Assembly: GCA_018806985.1 (NCBI GenBank)
Contig: JADANN010000162.1
Coordinates: forward strand, 62,001-126,000
DNA length: 64,000 nt
Origin: Angiostrongylus vasorum
Taxonomy: Eukaryota > Nematoda > Chromadorea > Rhabditida > Metastrongylidae
Reading direction: 5' to 3'
Below, in pieces: positions 12,640 through 24,614 of this stretch. Position 1 is the stretch's first letter; each line of letters opens with the position of its first letter. The translations under genes were made by a program, and so were the position numbers. The notes under the pieces were generated by a model. That model saw only the letters and a list, made by a program, of their open reading frames with translations, searched no databases and was not told the DNA's origin.

Positions 12640-14300
12640 AGCCTATCACTGCATCACATCGTGATGTGAAACTGAAAATGGAAAGGTTCTGTAATAAACT
12701 TTTTCTGATCTACAATCCTCATCTCGGACTCTAAAATCCGCGCTGGTGAAAAGCAACCCAGGATTCTGTTTTACTTCAAAGAAGAAATAATTGCAATAGA
12801 AACACTGACGGGAGGCACAACTCCAAGACTCGATAACGTCAAACGTCACCTCAGCATTCCTTAGAACTGTTGTCCACGAATTACATGCACTTCTCGCAAC
12901 CATAATAACATGCCACCTTCAGAAAGATAAAGTTCCAGACCAGTGAAGAACCTCGATCACGGTCGTCTTGACCGGAAAACGTAACCGAAGGGATGTTCGT
13001 AACTATCGCCCGATACGCTTGTTGAGTGCACTCCACGGAGATACGCTTATTGAGTGCACTCCATGGACTCTCACGTAGATCATGCTGTTGTGTATATATA
13101 TCAATGAGAATGCATGGAACAAAACCAGCTGAACAATAAAGATTTCGACTAGGATTTTGCTAGGATTTTGCTGCGTGCACACCACCCAAATCGTGCGTAA
13201 GGTCACAGAGCTTTGGTGGAAATACCAGCTGCCCTTATTCCTGACTTTTGTTAACAACGAAAAGGCGTTTGGCCGCACCTAAACGAATCCAGTTGCTCGT
13301 CGATCAAAGAATTCACCCGACCTGCATGAAAACTCCATCTGTCTGTTATCGAAACTGCATGACGAAAATACAGCTTTTTCCCGTCGACTTTTACCATGCC
13401 CACAGAAAAAAGGGGCTCGACAAAGAGACACAACATCGCCAAAGCTATTTATTGCCCCTCTGCAGTGTGTGATGAAGTCACTCGATTGGGGGCTATAGCG
13501 ATATTTATATTGAAGAAAATTCCTATCAATTCTTCGTTTTGAGAACGACATCGTGTGCCCAATGAACTCAACGAAGGGGAAGAAGATTAGGCGTCGCATA
13601 AATAAGACGAAGGCACAGTTCACGAAGAACCCGTGTTGTAAAGGCGAACAAATTGAACTGGACGGTTCTCTGCTTACAGAGACGATCTCGCACGGGTACA
13701 TTAGACATTCAATAAACATGGAATACAACATAACGGAGAAGTTTGAAAGAAGAAGGATAGCAACATAGGCCGCATTCGAGTCTGTCAAAGAAATCGCCGA
13801 CCAACTAACTCACCCAAAACAACGCGCTCTCCTTTTTTGTTTCAATAGTCCTCTTAGCTCTCTGATGTGCAACAGAAACGTCGGCTGATTCTTCAACTAC
13901 ACCAGGAATTCTGCGCACCATAGACAGAGTGCTTGAACGATATCTTCAGATTTAACCGGCACTCACAACGTTTAGTCGGAATGCTCTGCTTAAATCTTCG
14001 AAGCCTATCTCATCTCCGAAATCCAGCAGAATACACATCGATTACAGAACACAGATGTGCTGGTTACATAATACTAAGAAACGATGGCAGGTGAACGAAA
14101 AGACCAGTGGAGCTGACTCCAACAGAATGTTAGTGTCTTCTTGGAAGACCAACTGCGGACGTATTAGTGGCCAACGTCACCAATGTGATGGACGTAGATG
14201 GAAACGTCTTTATGATTTCGAACTGGGTACCGCGGTCATCACCATGTTCGAAGCAGACCACAGCATGGACTCCATTGCGCGAAAGAGAAATGAATGAAAG
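12640..14300 (+). mobile_element. RTE-clade retrotransposon of a second family, decayed
   Basis: RT-domain remnants run left to right: a linker block at about 12650-12730, then a palm region and thumb. A block 'AQFTKNPCC' and 'LDGSLLTETISHGYI' lies at 13610-13700, 'AAFESVKEIADQLT' near 13770, and 'HRCAGYI' then 'NDGRWTKR' at 14050-14110. A terminal 'RERNE' block lies near 14280. The wording differs from the first RTE family, so two RTE lineages are present. Stops are frequent. A 27-base tandem duplication lies at about 13015-13075. Confidence 0.75.
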
Positions 14301-14344
14301 TATTGCCGAATCCCGCTTGCATTTGTATTAACGCACAGGTATAT

Positions 14345-14750
14345 GAACTAACGCACAACTATATGTCTACAGTAGAGTAGTGACTGGAGACCGGTTACTG
14401 ATGCTTCCACCTTAGACATAAATGCGGTGGCAATGCTTGGTATCAGTCGCAATCCCATTGGTAATCCTTTCATTTGTGCGTGATACCCTCCGAACCACCC
14501 AAAGATTAAGCACTTTAAACGATTCTTGAACAGTGCCATTAACTGTTGTATCCTGAAGCTATACATGTTTGTTCCTCCTTCGCATCGTATAGGGACTTTG
14601 AGGATGGTTTCCCTAGCTGAGTCGTCCGACACGTTTGGTAGATGGGCGTTAACGTCGAAGAGCTCCACCACTTACGCGCTATTAGGACGCGCGTTGCTAG
14701 GCGATCCAGGAACTTTTGAGTTTTCGAATTCGCTCTAACAAATATGATGG
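14345..14750 (-). mobile_element. Penelope-like element RT fragment (minus)
   Basis: The minus strand reads through Penelope-type RT blocks: a 'DVNAHLPNVSDDSARETIL' palm segment, then 'MKGLPMGLRLIPSIATAFM', then 'LQSLLYCRHIVV', which stands where the YxDD-like active site should be. The motif is damaged. It lies head to head against the plus-strand copy starting at 14755. Confidence 0.75.
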
Positions 14751-14754
14751 AGTT

Positions 14755-15900
14755 ATGGAATCCTTCGAAATTACGGCCCTTTATACAACCGTGTCGAATG
14801 ACTCGGCTATCCAAGCCACTCCGCTATCAAAGCCATCGTTGAACTTCTTATGCAACACGAAGAAGAAATAAACGTCACGACTTCTCGATTCAGCAGTTGA
14901 TGAGCCTCTAAAAGGAGCGCGTAGATTGGTCAATCTTCAGATGGTCCGGCAAGTATTACGCGCAAATGAAAGGGTTGTCGAAAGAACAGCGAACAGCACC
15001 AAACTTTGCCATTGTATTTTTGTCTAAGGCGAGAGTACAAGTAATCGATCTCTGGGAATTACTCCACTTACAACACGAATTGGTACCAAAACTGAGTAGT
15101 AAAAAACACAGAGATTCATTTCCTCTCCTCTTACCCCTCATAAATAAAAAGGATGCTTGTAAGAAAGACACTTCGAACAGACACCACTGTGTGTTCTGAA
15201 AGAGAGCAGGGAAAAGAATTCCTGTGATTCGATAAATAGTCTAAATAGTCAATTCTAATAGCCACAAAACGTAGCTCCTCGCGAGAGTTGGACTGGGAAA
15301 CCCAAGCCCTTAAAAAGATAGTTGTAGGATATTAAGGTCCCGTTTATGCTACCTTTTATCTTAGACTAGACAAGTGCAGCTATAAAACGTTGCTAGATAA
15401 GGGCTGGTTTAGAGAATTCGGTAACAGTAATTGAAATACACTCGGGCACTCTAAGAGGCCAGCTGGTTGGCAACCGGCATTATCACCGTGCTTGCACAAC
15501 TCAAAATTGCATAATTCGCCCTAACTGTAGAGCCGATGATTACATTGGTTTGGATACAGTTTATCTGATCTCTTGTAAAGTGTGCGAAGATGAATACATT
15601 AGCGAAACGGAGAGACCACTCTGCGTTCGTGTAAAAAGAACATCTAGTTGGTAAGCTTTAAGTAAAACCAAATGCGTTACAAGGTCCGCATGGGACACAG
15701 AAGCATAACGGTAAAGGTTTTGAAGTAGGAGTTAATATCCTCGCACAAGAACTGAAAACACCAGCGCGCAAACCTCTCGAAGCATCCTGGGTACACTCCA
15801 AGAGCCCGAAAATGAACCGCAGGAAGAATGCCTCATAATCAAAGCGATGTCATACACTATTTAGGACTTATACAGAACATTCACCGCCAACATAGGAATG
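14755..15900 (+). mobile_element. Penelope-like element fragment with GIY-YIG remnant (plus)
   Basis: Starts with 'MESFEITALYTTVSNDSAIQA', the same RT segment that ends the opposite fragment. It has 'QMKGLSKEQRTAPNFAIVF' near 14965, then jumps (internal deletion) to the linker. The GIY-YIG-like endonuclease region is at about 15540-15830, with phrases corresponding to 'ISCKACGxxYIGETGRPLC' and 'KTLEAFWIxxRNP' in better copies. Many stops make it inactive. Confidence 0.75.
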
Positions 15901-16379
15901 TTCTCTATGTAAAACATTATGAATGCTGTGTCCGGTGACCTTGCTCCTATTTTCTATATTGGTGTGTGTTTCTTGTTCTCCTGTAACCATTTTAAGTCTA
16001 TCATCGCATCTTCTCTTAATTGCCTCTTAGCCACTATCTCACGCAGTTACTTCGCAGGTGGCTGGAAAGGGATTTCTACAATTCCTTCCAATAAACTGCT
16101 CTTCTTTGTCCGACAGTTCGTGCACTGAATCAGCAGCAGTCAGCAGAATGTACTTTCCAGCACCTGCCGTCCCAAAGAAGTTTCCGAACGCGCAGCTGCG
16201 TCCTTTTCACATGCAGCCCTATCAGATGGAGCTAGTAGAAAAAACCTTTAGAACCTCTCTCTAGGGGCTGTCTTTAATTCCCTCCGACAAAGCTCCACCC
16301 ACGACAGGAAGAATTTAAGCAGCCCGGGACTCGTCTGGAAGTGTTCGTAGCGTTCGATTGAGTGTTCATCACGTCCTTC

Positions 16380-17130
16380 TGTTCCTCACTGTCCTAATTC
16401 CAGTATCCACCTAACTCTCTTCAATTGCTCGCTTGCTCTCACTTCAGTCTCACTCGTATACACCCACCTAACCTCCATACCAGATATTATTATTGTACAG
16501 TTGTTATTACTATAAACCATTGTAACCCAAACTCGAGGTTGTTCACGACAGTTACTGAAGAAGACCCGCGTGGCAACTACAAGGACCAATATTTACAACG
16601 ACTTGGTATTCATATAAAGTTGGACTCAACGCTGCCACAGGACCGATATTTTAATGTGAGAGGCACATTATGATTCCATGTGAACTCTGTGCGGTTGGTC
16701 TTCAAGTGACGTATTCAGTGGAAGACTCAAAGAATGCGGTGAGTGTGCGATGAAGCTATTCTGTTTTCAATGCGATTGAAACCTTGGTTTAGTCCTTCTC
16801 TGTTTTCTTACACAGGTTTTTGGCTGGGAACGTTGCGGTCAACTTGACTTTTCCACATTCCGAAGAAGGCGAAATCCGCCGAAACGTCAGCATTACCGTC
16901 CATAAAGAATGGAGTAACACCTCTTGTTTGCTAATCATGAACATCGACAATCATTTGATCAATGTCGTGGTTAATAGAAAGTCGGTTTTGGGAATAACTG
17001 CAAGATATATGTATTACGTTTTGTTTGCTGACGTCATGAATGTGTTTGGTTGAGTAGACTTCATGTCAATTTGACCTTTTCAGTCTCTGAAGAAGGCCAA
17101 ACCGATGAGACGTCAGCAATTTTGTATTAA
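16380..17130 (+). repeat. Penelope-like 3' terminal region and repeated tail segments
   Basis: Two segments end with the same phrase, at about 16850-16895 and 17080-17115 (gaagaaggcgaaatccgcc / gaagaaggccaaaccgatg, each followed by a gacgtcagc-type block). The block at 16570-16760 also resembles 23060-23170. The same terminal phrase occurs at 19290, 23285, 53830 and, reversed, at 21670 and 62570, next to recognisable Penelope-like fragments. I infer element ends. Confidence 0.5.
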
Positions 17131-17204
17131 TAAATGCTGTAATAAAATGGTCCTGTTCGATGTTCAAGAAGAACAATAATTTATAATCAACATGTGTCGA
17201 TATT

Positions 17205-17405
17205 GTCGAGTTTACACGAGGCTGATAAAGATGTTTATTATCGGCTAACGTTTCGACGGTTTCGTCTTCATCAGAGCCGACGGTCTGCGTCGATGGTCCG
17301 GGGTTGTTTGTATTCTCGAGTTGGCGTCTTCGTCGCGCATCGAGCTACACCTTCCTCAATGGAGCATTTCTCTCGAATGAGCCATGCTCACTCGACAAAG
17401 AAAAT
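17205..17405. repeat. Repeat family R
   Basis: A block 'ttcatcagagccgacgg' is followed by an ordered set of short segments ending in a 'tcctcaatggagca' region. The same set is found at 43160-43400 and 54405-54625. The first part resembles reversed Penelope-like ends. Confidence 0.55.
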
Positions 17406-17409
17406 AATT

Positions 17410-17880
17410 TACAGGATGTAGGGTCGTGAAGTATTCCACTTTACTTTGACCAATTTGTTGAAAACGCTACATGAGGCTGTGTTTTGTAGTCCAACTATTT
17501 CAACTTCTGCAACATTAGTTGCACCATGTGTGCCAGAGTGTTATCGTACAAGGATATCAAACTTTTTTATAAACCAGTAGTGGATGCACCACGGTGCAGC
17601 TTTTGATGCATTATGCATTTCATTGAATTCGTCACAGCACCTTCTTGCTGTGATCACACTTCCAGGATTCAAGCTGTGGAGGATGAACTCAACTCCAGAG
17701 CAAAATACTGTCACCATTGACTTCTTTTAGTGAGGATTTGAGTTCGAAAACTTATTAAAAGCTTTGCAACACTCCATTAAACATAGTCTGTTGTTCTACA
17801 GGATCCATTTTCTAATGAACACAATAACCCATTTTTGTTTCCTTTTCTGTTTTTCAAGACTACACACCAAATATTGTGCA
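17410..17880. other. Intergenic; no supported feature
   Basis: AT-rich DNA with no splice-bounded exon, no long frame and no repeat that I could match elsewhere in the window. Confidence 0.35.
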
Positions 17881-17884
17881 TATC

Positions 17885-18145
17885 GCAACACTTCTTAGAC
17901 CTCGCTTCAGTCATTTTCAGAGGCTTCCGTGTGAGTTTGGTTGCTGCTCAGGGATTTTGGCCTTCTCAGTGAAAGTCGTTCAATGCTGGTTGAGTAGATT
18001 TTCCATGGAATCTTAGGATAGCTTTGCTAAAGCCTTCTCAGTACTTCACCAAAGCTAGGCGGCAGCCTTCCTGGATTAGAGGGAGATCTTCCCAGAAAAG
18101 CCTGGCACCAATTTCCCGACCACGGATCGATACCCGAGCGACATT
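17885..18145 (-). mobile_element. SINE-like repeat, family F
   Basis: The minus strand shows the F body order: cagcattgaacgactttcac, a 'cctgagcagcaaccaaactc' block, then the 3' block. The left end of this copy extends to a tRNA-like 'cggatcgatacccga' near 18122. Decayed. Confidence 0.55.
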
Positions 18146-18951
18146 GAGAGAATTACTGAATGTATCTCCACCACCGTTCTTCTCTTATCGATCAAAACAA
18201 CTGTGAGAAATGAACGATTTCTATCGAAAAAGAACGACTCCGAACGATCTTAATAGTAATGATTTTTTTGTTTTTAATTCAATTAATGTGGCACCTATTA
18301 ACACGACATTCCCACGCGTCAAATGTCTTTTAGATGATGGACGATTATTTATTGACTGACATTTCAACTTCTGTTGCAATTATCAGGTGGTTGCCTTCAA
18401 CTACTGATAGTTGCTGACGATGTTGTTCGTCATCAAAAATCGAATCTCCACTGCAACACTTTTCGAACAATCCGCCTCCTGCGTGTTCGGAAGAAATTCT
18501 TTGAGCCCATGCTTTATTAGGAATTCGTTTCCACCCACCAAAGTGAAAGTCCTGGCTCATAAGCAAAACGACAGTACTTTTTGCTTTGAGGAAATCATTT
18601 CAAGTGGCCCAAAACCATTAAGAATTTACTCGGCAAGTTGTCAAACAAGAAACAATACTTAACCAATATCAGCAAGAATCCAAACTTTTCCCACCAACTT
18701 AATAAATGAAGATTCAGGGTGAAGACAGGGCAAAGGTAATGAGAAGTGTAAAACAATCGACATTCGTATTCCGGATTGTATCGACGACGAAATTGCTTGG
18801 CCATCGCCGTAAAATCCCCCCAGAAAGGCCTTCAACTGTTTCTCGCACGCCTTACAAACGACGTAAACTCGTCATAATGCAATGACGTGATACCTCACAT
18901 TTTTCTATCATAACACTTGTATAACATTTGCTCTCACTTACTTTTTTATGC

Positions 18952-19190
<239 letters not shown>

Positions 19191-19349
19191 CTGTGAGTAC
19201 GAATGTAAATGTGTATTTCTGTTCCTAGGCATACATTTGTGGTTGATGTGCAAATTGTCTTAGTCATCATTCATCGTCTCTGACAAAGACGAAGACGTCG
19301 AAACGCTAGCCGAATAAATATTTGGCAACAACCTCGTTCTAGCTTATCA

Positions 19350-20385
19350 CTGAAACAAGATGCACTGGTCATTTATAACAACACTAAATGAAGGTCGGCT
19401 TACAATGCCACAACCATCCTTGGTATGACCAACCTATGAGATTTTATGGTATCCTCTCGGACTCGTTTTTGTTGCTTTTAGAGGTTAATAAGACGAAGTT
19501 GTGTAGTTCTGTGCTATAATTATTGTTTCTCTGTCATCATGCTAGTGAGTAGTCAGCATAACTGCAGGGTAAAACCTATTCATAGCCTGTCAAACTGGCC
19601 TGAATTGGAAATGCGTCCCAAAAAAAATTTTAGATGTTACTCCAAATTGTCACTAGACCATCTTCAATTATAAGAACCCATTGATCCATGCTGGAAGAAA
19701 CTTGTAATTGTGCAAACTCGCCAACGTGTTGAGGTTCTCCAGGAAGATTTTGGTTCCTAAAATGACTTGCTCTTCATACTTGTTACTTTTTTCCTTGTAT
19801 ATTCAATGTTCGTTGTCTAGAGTAAGCTATCACACTGGTTGACAGCAAATTTGGATGTACAAGAGAATGATCTGACAACCATTTCCATGGTAGCATGGAT
19901 GTAATCAGAGCGTTGTGCGACTACAAGATGCAACCATCCCAGCATCATGTGCACCATCTTAATAGATGGTAATGCTGATGATCTTTACTGGAAGCCCAAC
20001 GAATATCCAATCCATGCCAGTGCTTCCTCGCTTCGAAGAAAACCTACACGCAAAGCGATGAGTTTTCACCCAATCCAAATTATCGACGCATGATGATGAA
20101 CTTACTAAGCCCAACATCTGTCTCTGAAGACTCCAGCAAGACAGAAAATTACCGAATAAACGAAGTGCTAGTTGGAAGGAAAAGGTCATATAAGTAACTA
20201 CTTAATTATCGTGTTGCCACAATTCCGCAGTTTCTGGTAATATTTGCCGGCAAGATTCCAGAGTTCGTTCAGAACATGTACTCGTGGAAAAGCTTGTTAC
20301 AGTCAACAAAAATGAAAGAATTGACATCTGTACAGCTTTCCGTCTTTATTTAAAAAATATTTGAATTTCTCTGCAATATGTTCTG
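19350..20385. other. Intergenic; no supported feature
   Basis: No exon with matching splice sites was found. The start of the stretch follows a Penelope-end-like block (gacgaagacgtcgaaacgc near 19285). Confidence 0.35.
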
Positions 20386-20390
20386 CATAG

Positions 20391-20700
20391 GAGACGTGGT
20401 AGCGCGGTGGCCAGTTTTGTTTAGTTAGATGCAGTCCATCAAGAAGCAACGTGCTGGTTCGACCACGTCTCCTAAGCTCCTCTCCAATCCACGTCACAAA
20501 GCCTTAGCTCGACAATCCCCAGACTGCAAAAAAGAGTCGATTGGACCAAAATTCTACGATATTCGGAAAGAAGACGAAATCCTCAAGTCGCAGCCGAACG
20601 CACTCGAAAAAATCCGAAGGTCTTTGTGGGTGCGCAAAATAGATGCGAGGAAAAAAGAATAAAATGCAAGAAGTAATCCGGGTAGAAGATTTCACGACAG
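20391..20700 (+). mobile_element. SINE-like repeat, family F, with tRNA-like head
   Basis: The first 83 bases look like a degenerate tRNA. The 5' ggagacg can pair with the 3' cgtctcc (7 bp). An A-box-like tggtagcgcggtgg and a B-box-like ggttcgaccac lie in the right order. The T-arm pairs only over three base pairs, so this is not a functional tRNA. The family-F body (FYDIRKEDEILKS in the leftover frame) follows directly. Confidence 0.55.
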
Positions 20701-21009
20701 GTCTTGCAAATATAAAGATAAAGTTTTGGTACATAATAGATACACATTTATTTATGTGCATATTTGAATAGCCGTAGAAGTTTTTATTTATTGAGCTCCC
20801 TCGTAATTATACGAGTCAGCACTGACTCATCACATAAACAAGGATGGTTTCGCACTTTATCTCTAACCTAAAGATATTTGCAGCGATACGCATTGGATCC
20901 ACTGCATACGTATCCAATGATGATTCAGTCTTCCATCTTTAAACGCTCATATCTCGCCATACAGTAAACTTTACTTTTTTTCTATTTTCACATGACCCTT
21001 TATCACATC

Positions 21010-21200
21010 TACTACACTCATGTTGTCTCGAGTGCTGCTTGGGGATTTCGTCTTCTTTCATGAATGTCGTACTATGCTGGTCGACTTTAATATCCTTGCA
21101 ATCTTGGACATAATTGAGCTAAGGCATTCCTACATGGCTTCGAGGGGGTGCGTTGAGGAGTTGAGCCACTTTCTTGTTTCCTGACCGAGGGCTGTCGAAA
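21010..21200 (-). mobile_element. SINE-like repeat, family F, truncated
   Basis: The reverse strand carries 'gtcgaccagcatagtacgac', then 'gaagacgaaatccccaagcag'. These match the family-F body of other copies. Confidence 0.5.
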
Positions 21201-21639
21201 GTCAAACATAAACGGAAAAAAAAAGGTTGCGATGACTTATTGGTGGACTACATATGTTACCACCTTAACTTTTTTGATTGTTGGCCTAACCAACAATTAG
21301 CATAAGCATTTCAACGTCCGACTTTCTGTTAGCCTCGTCTTCGACCAATAACTTCCTCACACGATAGCTGACGCTTCGGCATTTTGCATTCTTAAAAGCC
21401 TGGAAAGGTCAGTTGATCGCAATCAAGTCAGCCAAATACTTCCATAACCTAAAAAAAAAGAACTGGACACCTAACTTCCAATCTTACTGGAAACATTTTC
21501 TTCCGACACACACCATTTTTTGTCAGTCTTCCACTTACTGTTCCCCAGGATCGACTTTCCATGAACCTCGGCATTGGATTACAAATTCGTCGTTTTTTTC
21601 TCTCAGCAATCGGAGGTTGTTAAACAGCATGCGTTTACT

Positions 21640-22620
21640 TCCAATACAATAACACACATACAACACAATCGTAGCTGACGTTTCGGCAGGATCGCCTTCA
21701 TCAGAGCCTGGAAGGGTACACCAATGCGCAACCTACTAGGTCAAACGCTTCAATAACACATACAGAAAGATGAGAATCTAAATGTCAGTCACATGGTCAA
21801 CAGCTTCTCGAAAAATCCACCGTTTTTTACGTGCCTTCCACTGAGCAAGGGCCGCTGGTCAGAGTCGCATATGGTTGACGACTGCACCTCCCCACATCAA
21901 CGATCGATGCGAAGGTACGGGGGTGAAGTCACATGTGATCTCGGGGCATTCCTCCCTGCTGTTCATTGTAGGGTTTTTGGCATTTATCCAAAAACCCTCA
22001 AGGAGCTTGCGCGCTGGTGTTTTGGCATCCTGTGCTAGGATAGTGACTTTTACATCAAAATCGTCCCCGTTGTGCTTTTTGTGTCCTATGCGCCCCTAGT
22101 GGCGTACCTTGTCTTGCTTTTCGTTTGTCATCTAGGTGTTCTTTTATGTGGATACATAAAGGTCTACCCGTTTCGCAAATATATTCATCTTCGCAAGTAC
22201 TACAAGAGATCAGCTATATCGTACCTAAACTCATGCAGTCACCGTCCTTGCCAACAGGGCAAATTGCGCAATTTTCTGTTCCACACAGACGGTCCATACA
22301 GGCGGTTACGAACTAGTTGATGACGGAGGGCATCGGGTGGTATTTCTAGAATCGCAACCAACTTCTCTATACCTGCCCTTCTTAAGCATCCTTTTATGGC
22401 TATACTTACTTCATCGCTAATGAAGGGCAACATAGACGGGATTTTCTTTTGGCCAAGTGTTTGGTTTTGGGACGGCGCTCTCCTTTTAAACTTATCTCGT
22501 CGGGTTACTATTTCATAGCCATTGGAGATGGCTATTTGCCGAAAGCCAAATCGCATGATTCCTTCTTTAATTTCCTCTTCGTGCTTCCACTTACAAATGG
22601 AGACCAACCGTACAGAGTTT
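21640..22620 (-). mobile_element. Penelope-like element fragment with GIY-YIG module (minus)
   Basis: The minus frame at 22239-22607 reads through the RT-endonuclease linker (QIAISNGYEIV, then LPFISDEVSIAIKGCLRRAG and LRHQLVRNRLY). Further left on the same strand come the zinc-knuckle-like and GIY-YIG segments in broken frames (about 21900-22230). It ends at a gaagcgaat/'cgaaacgtcagct'-type terminus near 21670. Stops and shifts show it is dead. Confidence 0.75.
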
Positions 22621-22679
22621 ACATAGGTGCGTAATGTGTCTCCCTCACCTTAAACGATTAGTCTGAGGTATTGTGGAAT

Positions 22680-23060
22680 GTCATGTGTGATAATAAGACA
22701 TTCCCACTTGCGGTTCATTTTTGGATTTCTTAGAAAGTTCCGCTTCAAAATCTTCTCCTTTATGTCTGTGTGTTCTAGGCGCGCCTAGTGGAGTATATAC
22801 TTTAATTGTACACTTACCGTCTTGGTATTCTTCTACAAAAACACGTAGTGATTTACCCATTTCGTCAAAGTATTTGTCCCGCACGCTTTACAAGAGATCT
22901 GGTACACCGTGTACACCGTAGCCGAACTTATGCAGTTACCGTCTGTTCCGTTAGAGCAAATTATGAAATACGGCATTTTGTATAGACGACCATACAATCG
23001 ACTGCGAACGAAGAGGAAGAGCAGGAAGGAATGCCTTACTATCATGCGCTACCTCTCACA
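22680..23060 (-). mobile_element. Penelope-like element, second minus fragment
   Basis: A second GIY-YIG region lies immediately to the right of the previous one and in the same orientation: VRSRLYGRLYKMPYFIICSN, then 'YQISCKACG' near 22870, then TPLGAPRTHRHKGEDFEAE near 22780. It ends by 22680. Confidence 0.7.
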
Positions 23061-23064
23061 ATAT

Positions 23065-23655
23065 CATTTTACCTATTCCACTAATTTGACGTGAAAGACG
23101 CACATTACCCACCGACGTAAGCTCTGTGCGGGTGGTCTCCATCAATAAGTGGAAGACCCATGAAACGGTGAGTATTTGAAGGAAAATTTTAGCAGTGGGA
23201 TTGAAATTTAAATGTTGGATTTGCCTGTTGAGGTTGTGGAAGTATATGAGTGACTAGATTGCGAGCAACTTGACCGCTCCAGCGTGAAGAAGACAAAATC
23301 CGCCAAAACGTGAGCCATAGTGAACAAATGAATAGTGTAATAACAACTCCAAACGCAATTACCAAAACATCAACAGAACACATCAATTATTAAAGCTTTT
23401 GGAATAAGCATTTATCAACAAGTGTTACGTGACGACGCCCAACCACACGATGCACAACTACCGCAGCGAAGGATGAAGGAATTGGGCTACAAACTCTACC
23501 GCACAAAGTACACTGACCGGACCTCTTGCCGACCGACTCTCACTTTTCAAACACATCGACGACTCCCTTAGATGAAAGATCCTTATCGACCAAGCCAAGG
23601 GGAGTCTAATGGCTTTTATTTAAATTTGTGTTTGCTCGCACTTATATTTCTGTGT
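23065..23655. other. Repeat scraps, no gene
   Basis: Positions 23090-23175 and 23200-23330 resemble 16650-16760 and the gaagaaggcgaaatccgcc-type terminus. The rest is unmatched and has no exon. Confidence 0.4.
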
Positions 23656-23659
23656 AATA

Positions 23660-23960
23660 AGAACCGATAAAAACTAAAGCTCTCTGATCAATCCCTGAGG
23701 GATGTGCCATGCATTCGACTTCATCAAGCATCACTGGAGGTGAGTGAATGCATATCTGGTCTTTACAATGACTCGATATGACCTACCGATGTATAAAGCC
23801 AGTGCTGCTTTCCTCCCAGACAAGTCTGGTATCAATTTGCCGACTCCAGAGGGTGGAGGGTTTGGTGGACCCGGAGCGCGGCGATCGATCCCATGTGTAT
23901 TGGCGCCTCCGACAGTTGCGCCACACCTTCCTCATGAGACCCTAGATGAGAAGACAATTC
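23660..23960 (-). mobile_element. tRNA-derived SINE, family A
   Basis: The minus strand starts at a gtggcgcaactgtcgg A-box-like head near 23930 with a gggatcgatcg B-box-like block. The body includes 'aattgataccagacttgtct' and 'gaatgcatggcacatccctc'. It ends at the gctttag-type tail near 23675. Confidence 0.7.
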
Positions 23961-24219
23961 GCGTGTGACTAATATGGTGGACATCTCGTCGCTCTTGTCG
24001 CAGAAGCAGCTAACACAGTCATAAATAATTCATTTTATTTCGGTTCTTTTGTTTGTTGCATGAATCTTTTCAGCGATAGTTTCCTAATATATCGATAGCT
24101 TTCGCACGATAGGTGTTATGTCTAATATAGTCCGAAGAAGGCTGCTTTTTACATGTTATAATTTGAAAAAAGTGATTGCTATGAGCTTATTCGTTTTTAT
24201 AAGTCCGGTGGCGATTCCC

Positions 24220-24450
24220 TCACTATTGTATAGTTAACACCTAGTGGAGGCCACGCACTTAGCTGTCCTGCCGCTTGGGACGACGCCTTATTTTCAGCCT
24301 TTGCGCACATCCTAGTTTTTGATAATGAACAATAATGCTGGGATATTTTTAGGACCTCAGAGGTTGTGGACACGACAGGATCGCAAAACAGACTTTGCTC
24401 TGTGGTTATAGTGGTATGAATGGTATCTATGCCACTGGTTACCATATTAC
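24220..24450 (+). repeat. Interspersed repeat family H
   Basis: Ordered blocks are shared with 11825-12060: 'tgccgcttgggacgacgcc', 'ttattttcagcctttg', 'aggacctcagaggttgtgg' and 'gtatgaatggtatctatgcc'. Confidence 0.5.
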
Positions 24451-24454
24451 TCGA

Positions 24455-24612
24455 TGATCAGAGTTCTTCACGAAAAGCCTAGAAGAAAGATATGATGTTC
24501 AACGAGTCCCTTGAGCGAGCAGAACCCGCTGGGCTATGCTTACAGCGCAAGAGGGAAAAAATGGAAGATTTATTGGCGCCCGCTCGAGTCACTCGACGAT
24601 CAACGAGACTAC
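24455..24612 (+). mobile_element. RTE 3'-end fragment
   Basis: A severely 5'-truncated copy: only the last part, beginning 'gatcagagttcttcacgaaa' and ending 'cccgctcgagtcactcgacg', which matches the ends of the copies at 5600-5740 and 8240-8400. Confidence 0.7.
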
Positions 24613-24614
24613 AC

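Noticed and set aside
20391..20473. Possible tRNA gene
   Set aside because: The acceptor stem pairs, but the T-arm pairs over only three bases and the D- and anticodon arms do not fold. It is the head of a SINE copy.
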